DNA of 23,542 bases, from NCBI GenBank assembly GCA_018725485.1, contig QLUP01000005.1:1-23542 (forward strand), given 5' to 3'. Below, one piece after another: positions 8,206 through 17,441 of this stretch. This stretch comes from Candidatus Lithacetigena glycinireducens. GTDB lineage: Bacteria > Coprothermobacterota > HKB111. Numbering within the stretch: the first letter of the stretch is position 1; each line of letters starts with the position of its first letter. Both the position numbers and the translations under genes were made by a program. The notes below the pieces were generated by a model. The model did not search any database and was not told where the DNA came from. It saw nothing but the letters and a program-made list of their open reading frames with translations.

Positions 8206-8781
8206 ATGAGTATCAATTATGAAAAAGCACATAGCCTGTTTGATGGTCTGATGATTAATATTTGCCATGCCTGTGGGGGTATTTGCGAGCAAAACCAATT
8301 AGCTGTGCTATTACCTGAAGAGGATGATTATATTGCTTTAAAAATTGGGGTGGAAAAAAAAGAATTTCTAAAGAACTATTGCACCACAGTGGATTTCCGA
8401 GAGCAAAAGATTAATATATTAAAAATAGGAGTCTGCCCCTTTTTGAATAACCAGTTCAGATGCGAACTGGAACAGTTTAATTGTAAAGCTCTACAATGCC
8501 TTCTTTACCCGGTACTGATAAACTCCTCTTTAGCACAGGGCAAAGCGATAGTAGATGAATCATATTGTCCTATGGCCCATTCTGTTTCTGAAGAGTTTAA
8601 ACATAAGTCCTGGAAATTACTTGAAGAAATAAAAAGTAACCTACCACAATGGTGGTTAGATTGTTCGGGAATTATTGACAGCTATATTTATGATTATAAA
8701 AAAATGTCGGATTTAAAAAATAAAACCACCATTACTATTGAAGAGTTAAATAACTGTATAATTAGATGGTATAATAACTAA
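8206..8781 (+). CDS. Cysteine-cluster protein resembling the YkgJ/UPF0153 family
   Basis: Function unknown. The 191-residue protein is rich in ordered cysteines: CHACGGIC (20, 23, 27), Cys59, GVCPFL (Cys77), Cys86, Cys93, Cys98 in CKALQCLLYP, and SYCPMA (Cys121). The order CxxCxxxC, then CPFL, then a Cys-rich stretch before a YP is the pattern of YkgJ-type proteins. Those are suspected to bind zinc or an iron-sulfur cluster, but their role is not established. The second half (about 125-191) is helical and aromatic-rich with no recognised domain. The start is ATG with GAGG 8 nt upstream. It lies between tRNA-Gln and glmU, five bases before the glmU start. Family assignment rests on the cysteine pattern only. 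Confidence 0.7.
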   Translation: MSINYEKAHSLFDGLMINICHACGGICEQNQLAVLLPEEDDYIALKIGVEKKEFLKNYCTTVDFREQKINILKIGVCPFLNNQFRCELEQFNCKALQCLLYPVLINSSLAQGKAIVDESYCPMAHSVSEEFKHKSWKLLEEIKSNLPQWWLDCSGIIDSYIYDYKKMSDLKNKTTITIEELNNCIIRWYNN

Positions 8782-8785
8782 GATT

Positions 8786-10177
8786 ATGACAAAACTGATT
8801 GGTGTTATTATGGCAGCAGGATGGGGGAAAAGAATGAAATCTAAAACCCCTAAGGTTCTGCATACTTTAATGGGTAAACCGCTCATTGAGTTTCCCCTCG
8901 GAACTCTTAAGCAACTGAATATAGATAGTATTTTTGTAATATTAGGAAGCCTCACTGAACCGTTAAAAGAACGCCTGGGGGAGAGATGTACCTATATAAT
9001 TCAAGACCCTCCTTTGGGAACTGGAGATGCTCTAAAAAAAATATTACCTTATTTGAAGAACAATCAGGAAACTGATGTTTTAGTTGTTCCAGGTGATGCT
9101 CCTTTTATTAACACCAGGCTTTTAGAAGAGTTTGGGTATTCTCACCAAAATTCAGGATGCCAGGCGTCCATTTTAACAACAATTATGGAGAATCCATATG
9201 GGTATGGAAGGATTATAAGGGATGAAAACAGTTCTTTGGTAAGAATTATTGAAGAATCTGACCTTACCTCCAGTCAAAGGAATATTCAGGAGGTAAATGC
9301 TTCGGTATATATTTTCCAAGCCTCGGCGCTTCTAAAGTACCTACCTCAGCTGGAAAACCAAAACCAACAAGGAGAATACTATCTTACCGATATCTTTGAA
9401 AAAATGAAATTAGATAATCTGGGAATTTTTGTGTTTTGTCAGGAAAAAAACCCTGAGATGCTTATGGGAATAAATAGTCGTAAAGACCTGGTCAAAGCCA
9501 ACAGGTTATTAAAAGAAAAAATAATTGAGGGGTTTTTGGAATCTGGAGTAACTATTATTGACCCTGAATCTACCTATATAGAAGAAAATGTTTCCATCGA
9601 ACAGGATGTAATTATCTACCCATTTTCTTTTTTAATGGGAAATACTGTTATAAAAAGTGATGCTATTATTGGACCCGGCGCACTGATTAAGAACTCGGTA
9701 ATCGGTAATGGATGTAAAATCTATTATTCTGAAATTGAAGAGGCAACCCTGGAACAAGGGGTTAAGGTGGGACCTTTTTCTCATCTCAGGTCAGGCACCT
9801 ATGTTAAAAGAGGAGCTAAAATAGGTAATTACGCAGAGTTAAAAAATTCTGTAATTGGTGAGAATACCAAGGTATCTCATGTATCCTATCTGGGAGATTC
9901 TACTGTAGGAGAGGGAGTTAATATCGGAGCGGGAACTATTGTATGTAATTACGATGGCGAAAAAAAACACCCCACAGTTATTGAAGATGAGGTTTTTGTG
10001 GGGAGCAATTCAACCTTAATTGCTCCTTTACGAATCGGAAAAGGGGCTTACATAGCAGGTGGCTCGGTAATTAATATTGATGTACCACCTGAAGCATTGG
10101 CTTTAGGTAGAGAAAGACAGGTTATTAAAGAAGGCTGGGTGAAAAAGAGAAAGGAAAGGAGAAAAAATCGTGGCTAA
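8786..10177 (+). CDS. glmU: Bifunctional GlmU: GlcN-1-P acetyltransferase / GlcNAc-1-P uridyltransferase
   Basis: Makes UDP-N-acetylglucosamine for peptidoglycan and other envelope polymers in two reactions. The 463-residue protein has an N-terminal nucleotidyltransferase domain (1-230) with MAAGWGKRM (9-17), PKVLH, GTGDAL (78-83) and PGDAPF. The C-terminal half is a left-handed beta helix built of hexapeptide repeats. It contains HLRSGTYV, SHVSYLGDS with the catalytic His365, and NIGAGTIVCNYDGEKKH. Both activities appear intact. The length is normal for the family (about 450-460). The ATG at 8786 has no convincing Shine-Dalgarno, so translation may be coupled to the upstream gene. The 3' end overlaps prs by 8 nt, a common bacterial glmU-prs arrangement. 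Confidence 0.96.
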   Translation: MTKLIGVIMAAGWGKRMKSKTPKVLHTLMGKPLIEFPLGTLKQLNIDSIFVILGSLTEPLKERLGERCTYIIQDPPLGTGDALKKILPYLKNNQETDVLVVPGDAPFINTRLLEEFGYSHQNSGCQASILTTIMENPYGYGRIIRDENSSLVRIIEESDLTSSQRNIQEVNASVYIFQASALLKYLPQLENQNQQGEYYLTDIFEKMKLDNLGIFVFCQEKNPEMLMGINSRKDLVKANRLLKEKIIEGFLESGVTIIDPESTYIEENVSIEQDVIIYPFSFLMGNTVIKSDAIIGPGALIKNSVIGNGCKIYYSEIEEATLEQGVKVGPFSHLRSGTYVKRGAKIGNYAELKNSVIGENTKVSHVSYLGDSTVGEGVNIGAGTIVCNYDGEKKHPTVIEDEVFVGSNSTLIAPLRIGKGAYIAGGSVINIDVPPEALALGRERQVIKEGWVKKRKERRKNRG

Positions 10178-11159
10178 CTTCGATGAAGTAAAGATTTTTT
10201 CAGGAAGCGGCAACCTGGAGTTATCCAGAAAGGTTGCCAAATACATTGGCTTACCCCTGGGCGATATTGCTTTGAGTAAATTTGCTGATGGTGAAATTAA
10301 TGTGCAGATAAAAGAAAGTGTTAGAGGGCTGGATATATTTCTCATTCAATCAACCTGCAGGCCAGTCAACGAAAATTATATGGAACTGTTAATTATCGTG
10401 GATGCTTTAAGACGAGCCTCTGCCAGATCCATAAATGTTATAACGCCTTATTTTGGATATGCTCGCCAGGATAGAAAAGCTAAAGGAAGAGAGCCTATAA
10501 CTGCCAAACTAATGGCTAATCTATTAACTGCTGCGGGAGCCAGCCGAATGGTGGCAGTTGATTTGCATAGTGGTCAAATTCAGGGATTTTTTGATATTCC
10601 CCTGGATAATTTAAGTTCGCTCTTTATTTTTTATAATTATTTGAAAAAGAAAAAACTTACCGAGGTGGTTGTGGCCAGTCCTGACCCGGGGAGTATCGCT
10701 CGTTCAAGGTCTTTAGCTGAAGAGTTTCAAGCCCCCCTGGCAGTGGTCGATAAAAGAAGACCCCTACCCAATGCTTCTGAGGTTATGAATGTAATAGGAG
10801 AAGTAGAGGGAAAAACAGTTATCATGCTTGATGATATGATTGATACGGGAGGGACTGCTGCTCAAGCAGCAATGGAACTGAGGAGGAGAGGTGCAAAAGA
10901 TATGTACATTTGCGCTACCCATGCTGTTTTTTCTGATGAGGCAACCAAAAAGCTTCAGAGTTGCGGGGCTACCGAAGTTATAGTAACTGATACCATTCCT
11001 CTTTCGGATAACTCCCTTCTCCCCAACCTTACCGTGTTGAGTGTAGCTCCTCTTATCGGGGAAGGGATTGTAAGGATAGTATCTCATAGCTCTATCAGTG
11101 AATTATTTGAGAAAAAGGTTGGAAAAGAAGATATCCCCACGCTTTTCGACCGTGATTGA
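10170..11159 (+). CDS. prs: Ribose-phosphate pyrophosphokinase (PRPP synthetase)
   Basis: Transfers pyrophosphate from ATP to ribose-5-phosphate, giving PRPP for purine, pyrimidine, NAD, histidine and tryptophan synthesis. The 329-residue protein shows FADGEINV, the ATP-binding stretch FGYARQDRKAKGREPI (95-110), VDLHSGQIQGFFDIP (catalytic His133), SPDPGSIARSR and the PRPP-binding loop DDMIDTGGT (221-229). This is the class I pattern and length. Translation starts at GTG (10170) with a strong AAAGGAG at 10154-10160. The product shares a metabolic neighbourhood with nadD, also in this window, since NAD synthesis consumes PRPP. Confidence 0.97.
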   Translation: MANFDEVKIFSGSGNLELSRKVAKYIGLPLGDIALSKFADGEINVQIKESVRGLDIFLIQSTCRPVNENYMELLIIVDALRRASARSINVITPYFGYARQDRKAKGREPITAKLMANLLTAAGASRMVAVDLHSGQIQGFFDIPLDNLSSLFIFYNYLKKKKLTEVVVASPDPGSIARSRSLAEEFQAPLAVVDKRRPLPNASEVMNVIGEVEGKTVIMLDDMIDTGGTAAQAAMELRRRGAKDMYICATHAVFSDEATKKLQSCGATEVIVTDTIPLSDNSLLPNLTVLSVAPLIGEGIVRIVSHSSISELFEKKVGKEDIPTLFDRD

Positions 11160-11166
11160 TAGATAG

Positions 11167-11733
11167 GTGCACCTTTTATTAGGTTTAGGTAATCCCGGAA
11201 GGGAATATATTTTTACCAAGCACAATGCTGGATTTAGAACTCTGGACCTGTTAGCCAGAGAATATAAACTAAGCTGGGTTAAAAAATATCGTGGTCTATA
11301 TAGTTCTTTTATATATAACAGTCAAACCGTAGAAATGATAAAACCTCATACTTATATGAATTTAAGCGGACTTTCTATTGTTTCTTATTTGAAATCACAA
11401 AAAATTGATATTTCAGAACTTACCAAAAATATGCTGATAATTCATGATGATTTAGATTTACCTTTAGGGGTTATCAGGTTTAAACAGGAGGGTAGTTCTG
11501 GAGGACAAAAAGGAGTAGAATCTATAATTGCTATGATGGGAACTAAATCATTTTCCAGGTTGAAAATCGGTATTGGAAGACCACCTGGAGGAATGAGTGG
11601 AGAAGAATTCGTATTGCTACCTTTTACGGGAGATTCTGCTATATTATTTGAAGAAACGATAGATAGAGCAGTGGTAGCATTAAAGTGTTACCTGGACAAG
11701 GGGATTTCTTACGCCCAATCTTTATTTAATTAA
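11167..11733 (+). CDS. pth: Peptidyl-tRNA hydrolase
   Basis: Releases tRNA from peptidyl-tRNAs dropped by ribosomes. The 188-residue protein has GLGNPG (6-11), KHNAGF with the catalytic His, KPHTYMNLSG, IHDDLDLPLG (the Asp that activates His), GSSGGQKGVES and RLKIGIGRP. All of these are expected in bacterial Pth, and the length is normal. The start is GTG, placed directly before the hydrophobic strand that begins the fold. Only a poor GATAG-like sequence precedes it. It sits 7 nt after prs and 2 nt before mfd, so it is probably translated in a coupled manner within one operon. Confidence 0.96.
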   Translation: MHLLLGLGNPGREYIFTKHNAGFRTLDLLAREYKLSWVKKYRGLYSSFIYNSQTVEMIKPHTYMNLSGLSIVSYLKSQKIDISELTKNMLIIHDDLDLPLGVIRFKQEGSSGGQKGVESIIAMMGTKSFSRLKIGIGRPPGGMSGEEFVLLPFTGDSAILFEETIDRAVVALKCYLDKGISYAQSLFN

Positions 11734-11735
11734 TT

Positions 11736-14687
11736 TTGGATTTAAAACCTTTAATACATTTTTTTAATTCACCTTTTTTTCAAGACCTTTCTTCTCATTT
11801 AGAAAAAGAAAAAGGCGTTAGCCTCTTAGCTCCTAAACCTCAGTCCTGGTCATTGCTATTTACCGCATTAAGCCAGCTTAAACCATTATTAATAATCATC
11901 CCTTTTAAAGAAGCTTATATTCTTTCGCTGGAAATGGTTTCCTGGGGTAACCAGGTTAAACTCCTTTCCCCTAAAAGTGAAGACTTAGAAAAAGATCTCC
12001 TGGATTTTTACCATCCTGGTAGCGCCAATAAAACTGTTTATTTAGCAACCAGCGATATCCTTAACTTATCTGTAGTTTCCAGGGAAACCCCAGAATGGAT
12101 GGTCTATAAAGGCGAGGTTATACCGCGAGATAATTTTATAAACCTTCTGCATTCCAGGAATTTCCATAGAACTAATATAGTTATGCAGCCTGGAGAATAT
12201 GCTATCAGAGGTTATATTCTGGATATCTTTGAACCGGTAGATAACCAGATATATAGAATTGAATTCGATGAAAAAGATGAAATAAAGGATATCAGGACGG
12301 TTGATTTACAAACTCAGATATCTCAAGGGCATATATCCTTCTTTACTATTAAAGGAAGCAAGATTAATTCCAATGAAGATTCCCTCCCCTTTTATAAAAC
12401 AATCCCTGAACAATACTCATTGATTGCTCTGCAAAAGTCCTATCTGGAAGCAGAAATTGAGGATAATTCCTGTCTCAGAGAACTTAATTGGGATTTAATA
12501 ATCAATACCGAAAAGAAAAAAGATAATCAATTAGAATTTGAGGTATCAGAACCCTTCCCCCTTGATAGTTTTAATGGACAGCAAATTATAATCACTGAAT
12601 ATGTAAACCGTGTTAGTAAAATTGTAAAAGACTCAGTTTTAGTTTTCAGGGGAAAGATAAGAGCCGGATTCAGCTTGCCCGGGAAAGTGCTAAATGTTAT
12701 CAGCGATAAAGAACTGTTTGAGGTAAAGACCAGCACTTATCCGCCTCCAACAAGGCGCAAGCAGGTACCTGTAGAAATATTAGAGGGGTTTGAAAGAAAC
12801 TCTCCCATAGTTCATTTGAACTATGGTATAGGCCTATTTAAAGGACTTAAGCCCGTGGAAATGGCTGGTGAGATTGGGGAGTTCATGGAACTGGAGTTTG
12901 CTGGAGGCGATAAGTTGTATGTACCTTTTGATCAACTTTTCCAGATCAGGAGATACTCAGGTTCTTCTGACTACTCACTTTCCTCGCTTGATAATAAAGA
13001 ATGGTTTAAAGCCAAAAAGAGCGCTGAAGATAGAGCTGGTGTAATAGCAGACAAGCTTTTAGAAATATATGCCCAGAGAAAGTTACAAAAAGGTTTTACC
13101 TTTCAATTAGATGAAGAAGGGGAAGAAGAATTTAAAAAAGGGTTTCTTTATGAAGAGACGCCTGACCAGCTCAAAACCATTGAGCAAGTTAAAGCAGATA
13201 TGGCTTCGTCAATTATTATGGACCGTCTTATCTGCGGTGATGTAGGGTATGGAAAGACTGAAGTTGCCCTGAGAGCATCTTACCAGGCAGTTTATAATAA
13301 TAAGCAGGTTGCACTGTTGGTTCCAACTACTATTCTGGCTCATCAGCACTATTTGCTTTTCCAGGAAAGATTTGCTCCCTTCCCTGTAAATGTGGGAGTC
13401 CTCTCCAGTTTTGTCTCCCGTAAGGAGATTAAAAAAACTTTAAGGGGGATGAAAGATGGTTGGATGGATATCGTTATTGGTACCCATAGTTTGTTGCAAA
13501 AGGATATAGTATTCAAGAATCTCGGTTTACTAATAATCGACGAAGAACATAAATTCGGTGTTCTGCAGAAAGAAAAGATAAAAGACCTTAAAATGAATGT
13601 TGATACACTTTCTCTAAGTGCTACCCCTATCCCGAGAACTTTGAAAATGTCTCTTGAAGGTATCAAAGAGGTTAGCTTACTTTATACTCCTCCTCTGGGT
13701 AGATTGGAGGTAAAAGTAGTTAATAAACCCTATGATTTAATGATGGTCAAAGAAGCTATTGAAAGAGAGATAAAAAGGGGAGGACAGGTGTTTTATGTTC
13801 ATAATAGAATTAAAACCCTTTCCAGCATTGAAGAGAAATTAAAGAAAATAGTCCCTCAGGTCTCAATTGGAGTTGCTCATGGTCAGATGGATAAAAGAAA
13901 GCTCGAAAATATCATGTGGAAATTTTATAGTGGCGAGATAAAGATGCTTTTATCCACAACTATTATTGAATCAGGATTGGATATTCCCCAGGCAAATACC
14001 CTGATTGTGGATGACGCTCAAAATCTTGGCCTGTCTGAATTGTACCAACTCAGGGGAAGGGTAGGACGGTCTAATGTCAGGGGATATGTATACTTATTTT
14101 ATTCTCCTAAAAGCTTAACCAGGGAAGCCGAAGAAAGACTTAAGGCTATTATTGAAAACTCTGGTTTAGGCTCGGGTTTCCGTATAGCAGTTATAGATAT
14201 GGAAATAAGAGGTACCGGTAATTTCTTTGGTCCAGAGCAACATGGAAATATTGTAAAAGTTGGCCTCGACCTTTTTACCGAAATGGTAGTAAAAAAATTA
14301 AAGGGTTCTCCTGATATTGAATCACAACCACCTCCAATAATAAGTGTAACTACGGACTGTCAGGCATATTTACCGATATACTACATTACGGATGAAGCAT
14401 TACGGTTATATTTTTACAAAAGACTGAGCAGTTGTTCTACCAGCGAAGAAATTATAAAACTCAAAGAGGAGTTAATTGATAGGTTTGGAAAAATTCCCCA
14501 AGAAGCAGATAATTTATTTAAAATAGTGTTATTTAAAAGAAAAGCTGAGGAGTTCAAAGCTAAAGAATTAGTGATAAAAAAAGGCGAAGCTGTCATTATT
14601 TTTGATAGGATAATCAGTAAGGAGGAGCATCCATTTTTTAAAGAAAGTAAGGCGATTAATAAGTTTATGGTGTTTTATGATTTTTAG
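11736..14687 (+). CDS. mfd: Transcription-repair coupling factor Mfd (short form)
   Basis: A DNA translocase that removes RNA polymerase stalled at lesions and recruits UvrA. The 983-residue protein contains a UvrB-like N-terminal module with GEYAIRGYILDIF (about 152-164). The RNA-polymerase-interacting domain starts near residue 350 (PIVHLNYGIGLFKG, GGDKLYVPFDQL). The translocase lobes carry Walker A GDVGYGKT (501-508), DEEHKFGV (602-609), LSATPIPRTL and LRGRVGR. The C-terminal D7 domain includes RFGKIP. It is about 160 residues shorter than E. coli Mfd (1148), with the shortening upstream of the RNA-polymerase-interacting domain. The start is TTG at 11736. An in-frame stop at 11727-11729 excludes an earlier canonical start. 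No Shine-Dalgarno is visible. Confidence 0.95.
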   Translation: MDLKPLIHFFNSPFFQDLSSHLEKEKGVSLLAPKPQSWSLLFTALSQLKPLLIIIPFKEAYILSLEMVSWGNQVKLLSPKSEDLEKDLLDFYHPGSANKTVYLATSDILNLSVVSRETPEWMVYKGEVIPRDNFINLLHSRNFHRTNIVMQPGEYAIRGYILDIFEPVDNQIYRIEFDEKDEIKDIRTVDLQTQISQGHISFFTIKGSKINSNEDSLPFYKTIPEQYSLIALQKSYLEAEIEDNSCLRELNWDLIINTEKKKDNQLEFEVSEPFPLDSFNGQQIIITEYVNRVSKIVKDSVLVFRGKIRAGFSLPGKVLNVISDKELFEVKTSTYPPPTRRKQVPVEILEGFERNSPIVHLNYGIGLFKGLKPVEMAGEIGEFMELEFAGGDKLYVPFDQLFQIRRYSGSSDYSLSSLDNKEWFKAKKSAEDRAGVIADKLLEIYAQRKLQKGFTFQLDEEGEEEFKKGFLYEETPDQLKTIEQVKADMASSIIMDRLICGDVGYGKTEVALRASYQAVYNNKQVALLVPTTILAHQHYLLFQERFAPFPVNVGVLSSFVSRKEIKKTLRGMKDGWMDIVIGTHSLLQKDIVFKNLGLLIIDEEHKFGVLQKEKIKDLKMNVDTLSLSATPIPRTLKMSLEGIKEVSLLYTPPLGRLEVKVVNKPYDLMMVKEAIEREIKRGGQVFYVHNRIKTLSSIEEKLKKIVPQVSIGVAHGQMDKRKLENIMWKFYSGEIKMLLSTTIIESGLDIPQANTLIVDDAQNLGLSELYQLRGRVGRSNVRGYVYLFYSPKSLTREAEERLKAIIENSGLGSGFRIAVIDMEIRGTGNFFGPEQHGNIVKVGLDLFTEMVVKKLKGSPDIESQPPPIISVTTDCQAYLPIYYITDEALRLYFYKRLSSCSTSEEIIKLKEELIDRFGKIPQEADNLFKIVLFKRKAEEFKAKELVIKKGEAVIIFDRIISKEEHPFFKESKAINKFMVFYDF

Positions 14688-14691
14688 GATT

Positions 14692-14700
14692 TGGTATAAT
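14692..14700 (+). promoter_or_regulatory. Extended -10 promoter candidate for ileS
   Basis: TGGTATAAT (TG at 14692-14693, TATAAT at 14695-14700) is an excellent extended -10 element in the 18-bp mfd/ileS gap. No good -35 is present, which extended -10 promoters tolerate. Transcription would start at about 14706-14708, at or within the ileS ATG. The resulting mRNA would be leaderless or nearly so. Confidence 0.5.
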
Positions 14701-14705
14701 AGAAA

Positions 14706-17441
14706 ATGAGCTACGATAAAACATTGAATTTACCTAAAACAAATTTTTCCATGAAAGCTAACCTTACTCAGAAGGAGCCTAGGTGGCTTGAATTCTGGGA
14801 AAAAGCCGATGTTTATAATAAGATGTTAGCCAGTAATAATATCACTAAAAGATTTATTCTGCACGATGGACCACCTTATGCTAACGGAGATATTCATCTC
14901 GGTCATGCTCTTAACAAGATACTGAAAGACACTATTGTACGCTATAAATCTATGAACGGATACTATTCCCCTTATGTTCCTGGGTGGGATTGTCATGGAC
15001 TTCCTACCGAGCAGGAAGTAGCCAAAAGACTGAAAATCGATAGGAAAACAGTTTCAATTACTGAGTGGAGACAAAAATGCCGTGAAACAGCCTGGTTATA
15101 TATTAACCGGCAGAGGGAGCAATTTAAAAGGTTAGGTATCTTTGGAGATTGGGAAAACCCTTATAAAACCCTGGATAATGCTTATGAAGCTACCCAGATT
15201 AATATTTTTGCGGAAATGTACTTTGAAGGATACCTTTATCGCGATTTTAAAACTGTTCTCTGGTGCCCCCATTGCGAAACCTCTTTAGCTGATGCTGAAA
15301 TTGAATACGAAGATAAATACTCACATTCAACTTATGTAAAATTTCCCCTGGTAGATGAACCTGGAACTTTTTTCCTCATCTGGACTACAACACCCTGGAC
15401 CTTACCTGGAAACAGGGCTGTGGCAGTTCATCCTGAGGGGAAATATATAGTTGTTGAGTTTGGTAACGAAAAGATAATTCTTCTTGCAGACAGGCTTTCT
15501 GATATTCTGAACCAAACTGGACTCAAAAACGGTTTAATAAGTAAAACTGTATCAGGAAAAGAGTTAGCGGGGTTAAGTTATTACCACCCCTTGTTTGGAA
15601 CCTCCCAAAAAGCTCTGGCAGAGGATTGGGTATCCCTCGAGGAAGGATCGGGAATTGTACATGTTGCACCTGGACACGGAGAAATAGACCATTTAACTGG
15701 AAAAAAGCATGGTTTAGACCTTCAATCCCCGGTTGACGAGAGAGGGATATTAACTATGGATGCAGGTCAATTTTCTGGCTTATCTTATAAAGATGCTGAA
15801 AAAGACATATTAGAATATTTAACTAACAAAAATTTGCTTTTTTGGTCAGGTAGGTTACAACATAGTTACCCACACTGTTGGAGATGTCACAAACCTGTCA
15901 TTTACAGAGCAGCTTTGCAATGGTTTGTGGATGTTGATAAATATCGGACCCAGGCTTTAGAGAGTATTGATGAAGTTAAATGGTTACCTGAAGGTACTGT
16001 AAACCGTATTAAGTCAATGGTAGAAAGTCGTCCAGACTGGTGCCTATCCCGTCAAAGAGCCTGGGGAGTCCCTATACCTGTTTTTTATTGCAGAAACTGC
16101 CAGGAAGTAGTTTTAAATAAAGAAATTATCCAGCATCTTACCGCTTTATTTTTACAACACAGTTCAGACATCTGGTTTGAAAATGATGAAAAACAACTTT
16201 TACCACCTGATACCCGGTGTCTTAACTGTCATGGTGATATTTTTGAGAAAGAAAAGGATATTATGGACGTTTGGTTTGACTCTGGCATATCACATTATGC
16301 AGTTCTGGAAAAAAGGAAAGAATTAGGGTGGCCAGCCGACCTTTACCTTGAAGGTTCAGACCAACATAGAGGTTGGTTCCAGACCTCGCTTTTAACCTCA
16401 GTTCCTCTTAAACAAACCGCTCCCTATAAAATAGTATTTACCAGCGGATGGATAGTGGATGAAAAAGGAAGAACTATGCATAAATCACTGGGGAATGTTA
16501 TCAGTCCCTTAGAAGTAATTAATAAACATGGTGCTGATGTTCTCAGGTTAACCCTTACCGGATCCGATTTTAGTAGAGATGTATCGGTTTCTAAGGATAT
16601 CTTAGAACAGTTTTCTAATATCTACCGTAAAATAAGGAATACTTTAAGATTTATGTTAGGAAATCTTCAAGATTATAAGGAAACTGAAGATGTATCCTAT
16701 GCTGATTTAGGTGAGCTAAATCAATGGATTCTACATAGGCTAAACAATCTGGTGAATGATGTTCGCGAAGCAATGGACGAATATAAATTTTATAGGTTTC
16801 ACCGTCTTTTACATGATTTCTGCGAAAAAGATTTGAGCGCTTTTTATTTAGATGTTTTAAAAGATAGGCTATATGTTTTACAACCGACACATCCAAGAAG
16901 GAAATCTGCTCTGACTACTCTTTATCATATTTTAAGCAGTATAACCTCACTGATGTCGCCAATACTACCTTTTACTTCGGAAGAGGTTTTTACTGAACTA
17001 AAAAATATTTCCAACTACCTGCCAATTAGTGTCCATTTAACAAGTTACCCAACCTGGAAAGAGGAGTATTTCAGGCCTGACTTAGAAGAGAAGTACAGTA
17101 AGATATTGTATTTTAGAGAAAAAGTCAATCAGGAATTAGAAATAGCCCGCAGAAATAACCTGATAAGGAGCTCACTGGAAGCAAAAGTGATAATTTATGC
17201 TGATAAAGAAAGTATTTCTTTTCTGAAACAGGTTGGTGATAAAGAACTGGAGGATATTTTTATAGTATCCAAATTAGAATTGCAGGTCAATGATAGTTTG
17301 GTTGAGGATATACAAATTTTGCATTCTGAGGGACTTAAATGTGAACGGTGCTGGAAATGGAGTGATAGTGTGGGGAAATATGAAGAACATCCTGCTATTT
17401 GCGGCAGATGTGTTGGTGAAGTTTCTGGTTTAGAAATATGA
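14706..17441 (+). CDS. ileS: Isoleucyl-tRNA synthetase
   Basis: Charges tRNA-Ile and edits mischarged valine. The 911-residue class Ia enzyme has PPYANGDIHLGH (HIGH motif His64-His67), an editing domain with TTTPWTLPGN (about 228-237), DVWFDSG, EGSDQHRGWFQ, and a KMSKS-equivalent read as MHKSLGN (591-597). The C-terminal zinc-binding module has Cys879, Cys882, Cys899 and Cys902. This is the bacterial type with the zinc finger and the usual length. The serine of KMSKS is His here, a substitution I believe occurs in some bacterial IleRS. The start is ATG. The nearest AGGA lies 16 nt upstream, too far for a standard ribosome binding site. The stop overlaps the surE start (ATGA). Confidence 0.97.
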   Translation: MSYDKTLNLPKTNFSMKANLTQKEPRWLEFWEKADVYNKMLASNNITKRFILHDGPPYANGDIHLGHALNKILKDTIVRYKSMNGYYSPYVPGWDCHGLPTEQEVAKRLKIDRKTVSITEWRQKCRETAWLYINRQREQFKRLGIFGDWENPYKTLDNAYEATQINIFAEMYFEGYLYRDFKTVLWCPHCETSLADAEIEYEDKYSHSTYVKFPLVDEPGTFFLIWTTTPWTLPGNRAVAVHPEGKYIVVEFGNEKIILLADRLSDILNQTGLKNGLISKTVSGKELAGLSYYHPLFGTSQKALAEDWVSLEEGSGIVHVAPGHGEIDHLTGKKHGLDLQSPVDERGILTMDAGQFSGLSYKDAEKDILEYLTNKNLLFWSGRLQHSYPHCWRCHKPVIYRAALQWFVDVDKYRTQALESIDEVKWLPEGTVNRIKSMVESRPDWCLSRQRAWGVPIPVFYCRNCQEVVLNKEIIQHLTALFLQHSSDIWFENDEKQLLPPDTRCLNCHGDIFEKEKDIMDVWFDSGISHYAVLEKRKELGWPADLYLEGSDQHRGWFQTSLLTSVPLKQTAPYKIVFTSGWIVDEKGRTMHKSLGNVISPLEVINKHGADVLRLTLTGSDFSRDVSVSKDILEQFSNIYRKIRNTLRFMLGNLQDYKETEDVSYADLGELNQWILHRLNNLVNDVREAMDEYKFYRFHRLLHDFCEKDLSAFYLDVLKDRLYVLQPTHPRRKSALTTLYHILSSITSLMSPILPFTSEEVFTELKNISNYLPISVHLTSYPTWKEEYFRPDLEEKYSKILYFREKVNQELEIARRNNLIRSSLEAKVIIYADKESISFLKQVGDKELEDIFIVSKLELQVNDSLVEDIQILHSEGLKCERCWKWSDSVGKYEEHPAICGRCVGEVSGLEI

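Noticed and set aside
14688-14705. T-box or other riboswitch upstream of ileS (also considered for asnS and metG)
   Set aside because: The gaps of 18, 15 and 35 bases are far too short for a T-box leader.
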